In this document: piece by piece, positions 57,718 through 64,000 of the stretch
Layout of the letters: each line of letters begins with the position of its first letter
Numbering within the stretch: position 1 is the first letter of the stretch
DNA from: Bradyrhizobium sp. WSM3983
Lineage (GTDB): Bacteria; Pseudomonadota; Alphaproteobacteria; Rhizobiales; Xanthobacteraceae
NCBI RefSeq assembly: GCF_000473045.1
Contig: NZ_AXAY01000034.1
Location: forward strand, 1-64,000
Direction of reading: 5' to 3'
DNA: 64,000 nt
The notes under the pieces: model-generated
The model's database searches: none
Told to the model about the DNA's origin: nothing
The model's input: only the letters and a program-made list of their open reading frames with translations
Made by a program: the position numbers and the translations under genes

Positions 57718-58686
57718 ATGAACGGTAGCCCTATCACTTTCATCGTCGCGTTCATCGTCGTTCTGGCGTTGATCGGCGTCGCGGCGTGGCTGGTCCGCCG
57801 ATTCGCGACCACCCGGCTCGGCGCCAACACCCAGCGCGGCAGGATGCCCCGGCTCGCCGTGATCGACGCCGCCGCCGTCGACGGCCGCCGGCGCCTGGTG
57901 CTGGTACGCCGTGACAATGTCGAACATCTCCTGATGATCGGTGGCCCCACCGACATCGTCGTCGAACCGAATATCGTCCGCGCCGCAGCCGGCCGCGACC
58001 AGATTCCGCAGCGCCCCAGCGCGGTCGAGCCGCCGCGACTCGCCCCGATGCCGGATGCCACCAGCTGGGCCGACGAAGCGCCGCGACCTGAAGTGCTCGA
58101 TCATCCCGAGCCACAGATGCCCGAGCCGACGCCGCGACCCGCACGTCCCTCCTTCGCCGACGAAGTCCGCCGGCCGGCGCCCGCTCTGGCCGAACGGCGC
58201 AGCGAACCTGCGCTCGGCGGCTTTTCGCCCGAACCGATGCCTCCGCGTCCCGAGCGCGAGCCCCGCCCCGAGCCGATGCCGCCGCGCGTTGCGCGCAGCG
58301 AGTCGCCGCTGATGCCGCGCCCGCCGCGCCAGAGCGAGCCGGTGAAAGTGCCGCCGGTGCGCGCCGAGCGCGCAGCCGCGTCGCCACCGCCTCCTCCGCC
58401 CGTGCCGCAGGCTCCGCCGGTGCCGCCGCCGGCCGCTGCTGCCGCGCCGTCGAGCGCCGAACAGAATCTCGCCGAGATGGCCCAGCGCCTCGAGGCCGCG
58501 CTCCGTCGTCCCGGCGGCGAGACCACCGCCCCGCCGGTTGCCCCGGATCCGCCTGCGCCGCCGCCGCGCGCTGCGCGCGCCGAGCCGCCGGCGCCGCCGG
58601 CCAAGCCGGCTGCGGAGAAGACCAGCTTTGAGAATCTCGAAGACGAGATGGCCTCGCTGCTCGGCCGTCCGAAGCCGTCTTCGTGA
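57718..58686 (+). CDS. fliO: FliO-like flagellar export protein
   Basis: A 322-residue protein. The first 100 residues hold one membrane helix (ITFIVAFIVVLALIGVAAWLV) and the FliO core (RRLVLVRRDNVEHLLMIGGP, TDIVVEPNIVRAA). The remaining 220 residues are a Pro/Arg/Ala-rich, probably disordered tail ending with ENLEDEMASLLGRP. The tail is much longer than in enteric FliO. Its stop overlaps the fliP start by 4 nt (GTGA), supporting the call. Confidence 0.82.
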   Translation: MNGSPITFIVAFIVVLALIGVAAWLVRRFATTRLGANTQRGRMPRLAVIDAAAVDGRRRLVLVRRDNVEHLLMIGGPTDIVVEPNIVRAAAGRDQIPQRPSAVEPPRLAPMPDATSWADEAPRPEVLDHPEPQMPEPTPRPARPSFADEVRRPAPALAERRSEPALGGFSPEPMPPRPEREPRPEPMPPRVARSESPLMPRPPRQSEPVKVPPVRAERAAASPPPPPPVPQAPPVPPPAAAAAPSSAEQNLAEMAQRLEAALRRPGGETTAPPVAPDPPAPPPRAARAEPPAPPAKPAAEKTSFENLEDEMASLLGRPKPSS

Positions 58687-59438
58687 GGCTGCCGTCCTTC
58701 CCGCGTAGAGTATTCTTTTTTTCTGTCCTGATCGCCGCGACGTCGCTCGCAAGCCTTGTGCATGCGCAGGACATCAGCATCAATCTCGGCAGCCAGGGTG
58801 GCGGCGGCGTCACCGAGCGCGCGATCCAGCTGATCGCGCTGCTCACGGTGCTGTCGATCGCGCCGTCGATCCTGATCATGATGACGTCATTCACGCGCAT
58901 CGTGGTCGTGCTGTCGCTGTTGCGCACCGCCATGGGTACGGCGACGGCGCCGCCAAACTCGGTGATCCTGGCGCTGGCGATGTTCCTCACCTTCTTCGTG
59001 ATGGGACCGGTGCTGCAGAAATCCTACGACGACGGCATCCGCCCGCTCGTCGCCAACCAGATCGGCGTGGAGGATGCACTGCAGCGCGCCTCCGTCCCCT
59101 TGCGCGGCTTCATGCAGAAGAACGTGCGCGAGAAGGACCTGAAGCTGTTTCTCGATCTCTCCGGCGAGCCGCCGCCGGCAACGCCAGACGAACTCGCGCT
59201 ACGTATCCTCGTCCCCGCCTTCATGATCTCCGAGCTGAAGCGTGCCTTCGAGATCGGTTTCCTCCTGTTCCTCCCCTTCCTGATCATCGACCTCGTCGTC
59301 GCCTCGGTGCTGATGTCGATGGGCATGATGATGCTGCCGCCCGCGACGATCTCGCTTCCGTTCAAGCTGATCTTCTTCGTGCTGGTCGACGGCTGGTCGC
59401 TGGTGGCGGGAAGTCTGGTGCAGAGCTACGGGGGCTAG
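58683..59438 (+). CDS. fliP: Flagellar export protein FliP
   Basis: A 251-residue export-gate protein with a cleavable signal (RRVFFFSVLIAATSLASLVH, then AQDISIN). The conserved TVLSIAPSILIMMTSFTRIV, LRTAMGTATAPPNSVILALA and the C-terminal LVASVLMSMGMMMLPPATIS and LPFKLIFFVLVDGWSL are present. A GTG start overlaps fliO. Confidence 0.96.
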   Translation: MRLPSFPRRVFFFSVLIAATSLASLVHAQDISINLGSQGGGGVTERAIQLIALLTVLSIAPSILIMMTSFTRIVVVLSLLRTAMGTATAPPNSVILALAMFLTFFVMGPVLQKSYDDGIRPLVANQIGVEDALQRASVPLRGFMQKNVREKDLKLFLDLSGEPPPATPDELALRILVPAFMISELKRAFEIGFLLFLPFLIIDLVVASVLMSMGMMMLPPATISLPFKLIFFVLVDGWSLVAGSLVQSYGG

Positions 59439-59538
59439 TGGCGGCCCGCCCCTCCGAGCGTCGCGTCTCTACCCTCCGGCGAAATTGACACCTACGCACG
59501 TCCCGGTAACATTGGAATTTGGGGGATGGGTTCGTAGG

Positions 59539-59952
59539 ATGGAAATCGAATTTCCCTTAGAATTTCTGGTTCATGGGACGCCGGTTTCCTTTCAGGCTAA
59601 AAACGCGGCCGCCCGAGAGGACTGGAAGGACCGAGTAAAGACGGCAAGTTCGAGCACCATTCCGCATCCCCATTTTGTCTCTGGGCAGCGAATGGCTGTG
59701 ACTATGTACTATCTTCCCGAAGGTTCGATGCCGGGCGACATAGATAACATCGTCAAGCTTGTACTGGACGCTCTTTGCGCCCACATTTATCTGGATGATG
59801 CACAGGTCGAGCGCGTTGTGGTTCAAAAGTTTGAGCCTGGCAACGTCTTTAGCTTTTCAAACCCGTCAACGACGATTGTCGATGCGATTACCGGCCCAAA
59901 GCCGGTTTTATATGTAAAAGTATCTGACGATCCGTTCGAGGAACTGCGATGA
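59539..59952 (+). CDS. RusA-family endonuclease
   Basis: A 137-residue protein resembling the Holliday-junction resolvase RusA. The catalytic block GDIDNIVKLVLDALCAHIYL and DDAQVERVVV matches RusA's DLDN...K...DDAQV pattern; D67, D69, K73 and D86/D87 would be the metal ligands and lysine. A GTAGG tract precedes the ATG at 59539; an upstream in-frame codon at 59485 is possible. Codon use is visibly less GC-biased than in the flagellar genes, suggesting transfer. The stop overlaps the next gene's start by 4 nt. Confidence 0.8.
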   Translation: MEIEFPLEFLVHGTPVSFQAKNAAAREDWKDRVKTASSSTIPHPHFVSGQRMAVTMYYLPEGSMPGDIDNIVKLVLDALCAHIYLDDAQVERVVVQKFEPGNVFSFSNPSTTIVDAITGPKPVLYVKVSDDPFEELR

Positions 59953-60599
59953 CCGAGACTGGAAGCGAGGAGCAAGTTTTACAGCAGGAGATCGCGCGTT
60001 TGGAGTCAGAAGGATATGATGTATTTTTGCATCCGCGTGCCCCGCTCGTACCCGACTTTCTGGGAGACTTCGTCCCCGACGCCGTTGCGACTGGAAATGG
60101 AAAGAAAATTGTTCTCGAGGTCGCGAGACCCTCGACGCGCCAGAACGAACGGCTAAAGGACGTTGCCGCTCGCTTTGCCAAGCAGCGAGAGTGGGAACTG
60201 AAGGTTCTATTTGTTGCTCCCACATCTTTGGGCGTAACGCTTCCAGTACAATCGCGGCAGGCAATCGATGATGCGTTAGGCGAGATCGAAAGGCTACGCG
60301 GCGTCGACGCCTTGCGCGCTGCATTCTTGCTCGCATGGGCAACATTCGAGGCCGAGGGCAGAGCATCCGTGCAGGGGCGCTTCGATCGTCCGCAGACGCC
60401 TGGTCGTCTAGTGGAAGTTCTGGGTCAAGAAGGGCTGCTGACCCCCACTGATGCCGATCAAATGAGGCTCCTCTCGGAGAAGCGCAATCGGCTCATACAT
60501 GGCGATCTCGGCACGGCCATCCGCCCTGAGGATTTGGAGCGGCTCATCGGAGTTCTAAGGCAGCTTTCGGCCATCGGAGCGCCCGAGCCTAGCAATTGA
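59949..60599 (+). CDS. Nuclease-like/HEPN-like two-domain protein
   Basis: A 216-residue protein. Residues 1-95 resemble a restriction-endonuclease fold (YDVFLHPRAPLVPDFLGDFV, PDAVATGNGKKIVLEVARPS): D44 and E57 fit the PD-(D/E)xK pattern, but the final Lys position is Ala59. From about residue 100 a helical domain ends in KRNRLIHGDL, a HEPN-type RxxxxH motif (R179, H184) typical of RNases in toxin and defence systems. It overlaps the RusA-like gene by ATGA. Composition is AT-richer than its neighbours. Function unknown. Confidence 0.65.
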   Translation: MTETGSEEQVLQQEIARLESEGYDVFLHPRAPLVPDFLGDFVPDAVATGNGKKIVLEVARPSTRQNERLKDVAARFAKQREWELKVLFVAPTSLGVTLPVQSRQAIDDALGEIERLRGVDALRAAFLLAWATFEAEGRASVQGRFDRPQTPGRLVEVLGQEGLLTPTDADQMRLLSEKRNRLIHGDLGTAIRPEDLERLIGVLRQLSAIGAPEPSN

Positions 60600-60619
60600 C
60601 CGATCCGAAGCCGAGGCAC

Positions 60620-60855
60620 CTATCCCTTCAAATCATACTGCTTGCTGAGGTGATCGCCGATCTGCACCAGCATGGCGACGCTTTCGGGGAAGCCGGGCTT
60701 GTCCGTGTCGCCTGATCGGCATCGGCGCGGAACTCCCAGCGGTCGCCGTCGCGAACGACCAAGATGGACATGCCCTCGGGGCTGTCGGCATGGACCTTCA
60801 ACTCGGCGCGCGCCATGGCGATGAGTTCGGCTTCGGTCTTGGCAGGCTTGCTCAT
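60620..60855 (-). pseudogene. Frameshifted small hypothetical gene
   Basis: The first frame reads MSKPAKTEAELIAMARAELK and then VHADSPEGMSILVVRDGDRW EFRADADQ. The continuation in another frame reads DTDKPGFPESVAMLVQIGDH and LSKQYDLKG. A single missing G near 60713 would explain the break, as an extra base restores one 78-80-residue protein. It is either a recent pseudogene or a sequencing error. The intact family is unknown to me. Confidence 0.65.
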
Positions 60856-60936
60856 ATCGTCGCTCTCCGGGGATGAAGGTGCACAGGTTGCCCGTCTCGC
60901 CCGGCACCTGTCGAGAGGCCAGAAGCAGCAGGGTTC

Positions 60937-63900
60937 CTACCGCGTCATCTTGATCTGCCGCACGACCGGGATCGTCGGCAGCGAGCCGGTGTGATCGCTC
61001 TCGTCCTTGGCCTGCGGCGAAGCCGGCGCACGCGCGGTGGCGTCGGGGAAGCGCTGCTTCATCTCGCGCAGGAAACCATCGAGCGTGTCGACGCTTGCGG
61101 CAAGCTTTGCAATCTCGGCAAATTCGGCGCTGGAGGCCCCGGCTGGCTTGCTGGCGATGTCGAAAGCGAGCCGGTCGGCGCTCTCGCTCATCAGGGGAGC
61201 ATATTTCTCGCGGAAGCGAGACAGCCCGATCGAGTCGTCGGCGAGCGCATAGCCGACGGCGGCGCGGATGATGTCGCTCTTCTCCACCGCGTTGAGCGGC
61301 TTGAAGTCGCGGAAGCGTTCGCCGTAATAGAGCTCGATCTGCTCGGCGGATTCGCGCCAGCGACGTCCCGCCCAGAAGATGTCGGAACGCAGCCGCAGCA
61401 CCTCGCGCCCGCTGACGTTGGAGACGATGTCGAGCGCAAGGTCATGACGACCGACGTCGCTCTGCGCGCGCGCCTCCAGCAGCAGGCGCTGTTGCCGCAA
61501 CTCGCCGGAGAGGTCGCTGATGCGGCTCGCGCGCAGCGCCGTGATCGCCATGTCCGGCTTGCGGTTGGCGAGATAGATCATCGCGAGGCGCGCGGCGACC
61601 TGCGCGCGCGCTGCGCCTTCGAGGCGGTGGTCGACCTGGTATTGCAGGAGCTCGGCGGCCTGGTCGAGCAGATCGATCGAGGCGAGACGGTCGGCCAGGC
61701 GGCGGATCAGCTCGTCACCGCGTCGGCCGATCGGCGTCAACTCGCGGAACTCGTAGAACATCCCGAGCGCCTCGACCGGCGGCAGTTCGTCGCCCTTCGG
61801 CCCCAGAAAGATCTGCGTGAACAGATCCGACGCCAGATCCTGCGCCTGGCGCGAGGCGTCCGCGTTCGGCTGCAGCTTGGTCGCGGTGCGCGCCGCGGTG
61901 AGCGCGTCGCGGTACCGCCCGTTCTCGGAATAAAGCTGCGACAGCATTTGCAGCGTCTTGACCTCGATCGCGTCGCCGCGCCAGGTCATCGACAGCGTCT
62001 CGAGCTCGCGCAGCGCCTCTTCCTTGCTGATCTCGTCGCGCTTCTGCCGTAGCGCGACCTCGAGTTGCTTGGCTTCGGCGGCCGCCGGCCGGTCGTTCGA
62101 GGCGACGGCGAACTTGTAGTCGTCGAGCGCGTCCTTGTCGTGGCCGAGCGCTTCGGCGAGCCGGCCGCGCAGCACGGCAAAGCCGGGTCCCGCCTCCGGC
62201 GATACGCCGACCACCTCGATCTCGCCGCGGCGCTTGGAGGCGCCGGCATAGTCCTTCACCTCGAGCGAGGCGCGCATCGCATCCATCGTCACGATGCGCT
62301 GGATGTCGAGCGGCAGCGAGGCGATGGCGAATTCGACGTTCTTGAATTTTTCGCGGGCGTCCGCCCATTTGCCCTGGCGCGCATAGGCGAGCGCCTTCCA
62401 GAGCTGGGAATCGTGGCTGTTGCCGATCACGGGATTGGCGAGATCCTTAAGGCCCTGCGCCGGCCGCCCGATCAGGATGCTCGCGATCGCGTGGATGATC
62501 AGAGCGTTGCTCTCCTCCTTGTTGTGGGAATCGGTCAGCATCAATTCGGTCACGGACTTGGCTTCGTGATACATCGCGCGCGACATGTAGAACTGGGCGA
62601 GATCGAGTCGCGGCAGCGAACGCTGCGCCGGCTCGACGGCCGAGATCGCCGTGATCAGATCGCTCTGGCGCGTCCAGAAATCCTCCGACTGGCCCTTGCG
62701 CCAGCCCTCGGGATTGAAGACCGGCCGCACCGCGGTTGGTGCGCGCTCGGCCGAAACGTCGACCGGCGACAGCGTCAGGCCGCCCTTCTTGCCGAGAATG
62801 ACCTTGTCCGATCCGACCTCGACGCCGACCTCGTCGGAATTCGGCCGGATCGCGATGCCATGCGCGGATTCCAGCAGCGAGAGGTCGACGAGATCCTGCC
62901 GCTTGATGAAACCGCGAACCGGCCGCTGCGCGGTGACGACATAGAGCATGTCGCCGGCATCGGGGTCGGTGAGCTTGTGCAGCAGGCCCTGATTGGCAAA
63001 GGGGATGGCGATGTTGGCAAGCGCGGGGTCGGTGATGTTGCGCGACATCATCAGCGGCAGCGGCGTTGCCTGGATCCTGTCGGCGAGCGTGAGCAGCCAG
63101 TTGGTCTCCTTGCCGACCTCCTCACTGGTCAGCGAATAGACCAGCGGACGGGTGAGACGGATGCGCACCGCCTGCCCCTTCTCGAGCGGCAAGCGGCTGA
63201 CCTCGCCGATCATCGCGCCACCCCGGGCGCGGATCGCCTCGACGTCGATCGGCTTTTGCGAGTCGAACACCAGCCACACCGTGTCGCCGCGGCGGAACGC
63301 TGCGGCCGGCGTTGCGACAGCAAGCGGGAACGTCACGCGCAGGCCGTCGCTGTCGCGGCGCGCATCGACGCTGGCAACAGGAGCCGGCGGCGCCGCTTGC
63401 ACCTCGGCGGGTGCTGGATTGGGCGTAGGCTTGGCTTCAGCCTTCACGGCCTCTTTCGGAACATCCTTGACCTGTTCCTTGACCTGTTCCTTGGCCGCTT
63501 CCTCGACAACCTCCTTGGGCGCCTCGGCAACCGCAGGCGCCGCCGGCTTGACGGGCGCGACCGGTGCCGCGGCTTCCTTCGATTCCTTGGGCGCTTCGGC
63601 AACCTGCGGGGCTTCGGCCATAGGCGCGGCGACCACCGATGCCGGCTTCGGCGCCTCGGCGGGCGGCATCGCGACCGGTGCTTCCGGCTTCGCCTCCGAC
63701 TTCATTTTAGCTTCGCGCGCGATCGCCTCCGAAGTCGGCGGCGTGATCTCGCGATGGGCATCCTTCGGCTTTGTTGCCGTCGGTTTTTCAGCGACCGGTG
63801 CCGGTCCATGACCGCCGGCTTCGGCCTTCGCGATCGCGGCTTCAGGCGTCGCCGCCACCTTGTCCTTGTCGGGCTGGAAAGCGATGTCGACGACGTAGTT

Positions 63901-64000
63901 CTTGTCGTCGCGGAAGGAGTGCACGTCGGAATCGCCGATCAGCGCGATCTCGACGCTGGTCTGGTCGATATCGGACTTCTGCTTGATCGAAGCGACGTTC
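60937..64000 (-). CDS. Large TPR-type protein, 5' end outside window
   Basis: At least 1020 residues; the frame remains open to the right edge. The N-terminal visible part is Pro/Ala/Lys/Glu-rich and includes near-repeats (EEAAKEQVKEQVKDVPKEAV). A beta-rich domain follows (VTFPLAVATPAAAFRRGDTVW, VRIRLTRPLVYSLT). The C-terminal 600 residues are helical with TPR-like repeats (LARAKSVTELMLTDSHN region, WKALAYARQGKWADAREKFK, YRDALTAARTATKLQPNADA, AQVAARLAMIYLANRKPDMA). It is probably an envelope or scaffold protein; it lies beside the flagellar cluster. Function unknown. Confidence 0.75.
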   Translation of the reverse strand, partial: NVASIKQKSDIDQTSVEIALIGDSDVHSFRDDKNYVVDIAFQPDKDKVAATPEAAIAKAEAGGHGPAPVAEKPTATKPKDAHREITPPTSEAIAREAKMKSEAKPEAPVAMPPAEAPKPASVVAAPMAEAPQVAEAPKESKEAAAPVAPVKPAAPAVAEAPKEVVEEAAKEQVKEQVKDVPKEAVKAEAKPTPNPAPAEVQAAPPAPVASVDARRDSDGLRVTFPLAVATPAAAFRRGDTVWLVFDSQKPIDVEAIRARGGAMIGEVSRLPLEKGQAVRIRLTRPLVYSLTSEEVGKETNWLLTLADRIQATPLPLMMSRNITDPALANIAIPFANQGLLHKLTDPDAGDMLYVVTAQRPVRGFIKRQDLVDLSLLESAHGIAIRPNSDEVGVEVGSDKVILGKKGGLTLSPVDVSAERAPTAVRPVFNPEGWRKGQSEDFWTRQSDLITAISAVEPAQRSLPRLDLAQFYMSRAMYHEAKSVTELMLTDSHNKEESNALIIHAIASILIGRPAQGLKDLANPVIGNSHDSQLWKALAYARQGKWADAREKFKNVEFAIASLPLDIQRIVTMDAMRASLEVKDYAGASKRRGEIEVVGVSPEAGPGFAVLRGRLAEALGHDKDALDDYKFAVASNDRPAAAEAKQLEVALRQKRDEISKEEALRELETLSMTWRGDAIEVKTLQMLSQLYSENGRYRDALTAARTATKLQPNADASRQAQDLASDLFTQIFLGPKGDELPPVEALGMFYEFRELTPIGRRGDELIRRLADRLASIDLLDQAAELLQYQVDHRLEGAARAQVAARLAMIYLANRKPDMAITALRASRISDLSGELRQQRLLLEARAQSDVGRHDLALDIVSNVSGREVLRLRSDIFWAGRRWRESAEQIELYYGERFRDFKPLNAVEKSDIIRAAVGYALADDSIGLSRFREKYAPLMSESADRLAFDIASKPAGASSAEFAEIAKLAASVDTLDGFLREMKQRFPDATARAPASPQAKDESDHTGSLPTIPVVRQIKMTR

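Noticed and set aside
59483..60600. Direct repeat AATTGAC on both sides of the RusA/HEPN-like pair as a possible target duplication
   Set aside because: Seven bases is too short in an AT-richer segment to separate from chance, and no integrase or transposase lies nearby.

Overview
The window looks like chromosomal DNA of a Bradyrhizobium-type alphaproteobacterium. It is GC-rich and has a GTTC-N7-GTTC SOS box upstream of recA, a CtrA-type box upstream of flgB, a CckA hybrid kinase, a eukaryote-like NADP isocitrate dehydrogenase, and several families of long palindromic intergenic repeats. No rRNA, tRNA, CRISPR array or prophage was recognised.

Layout. 1-2.7 kb: an insertion element with a DDE transposase truncates a SARP/BTAD regulator-hydrolase gene. 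2.9-5.4 kb: a divergent small operon (MddA/NnrU-like membrane methyltransferase, quinone oxidoreductase, hotdog-like protein). 5.5-12.9 kb: trmJ fused to a DUF559 domain, icd, a DUF3455 protein, a CNBD potassium channel and alaS. 13.1-17.9 kb: tandem glycine riboswitch and gcvT-gcvH-gcvP. 18-21.3 kb: two tandem DUF1835-like paralogues downstream of recA. 21.4-27.6 kb: a patchwork of small genes (zinc ribbon, tiny membrane proteins, DPWGG secreted proteins, lipoproteins, PilZ protein, thioesterase), two look-alike sRNA candidates and a decayed PQQ-dehydrogenase remnant.

27.3-35.5 kb is a sulfide/persulfide-response locus. A BigR/SqrR-type repressor and an RND efflux pair plus AhpD-like protein run leftward. 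A sulfide:quinone reductase, a DUF2892 protein and a CcoG-like ferredoxin run rightward. A 16-bp palindrome lies between them. 35.6-39.8 kb: acetyltransferase, DsbA-family, XRE regulator, small membrane proteins and a SET-domain protein. 40-44 kb: a TetR regulator whose probable operators flank the -35/-10 boxes of both a carotenoid-oxygenase gene and a separate two-gene membrane operon. 44-51 kb: fumarase, secreted proteins, GST, a Tim44-like protein. 51-59.4 kb: cckA and the flagellar export/rod block flgB-flgC-fliE-fliQ-fliR-flhB with divergent fliO-fliP. 59.5-60.6 kb: a compositionally distinct two-gene insertion (RusA-type nuclease overlapping a nuclease-like/HEPN-like protein), the best candidate for an undescribed system. 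The window ends in a large TPR protein that runs off the right edge.

All functional calls come from reading motifs and translations; no database search was run.
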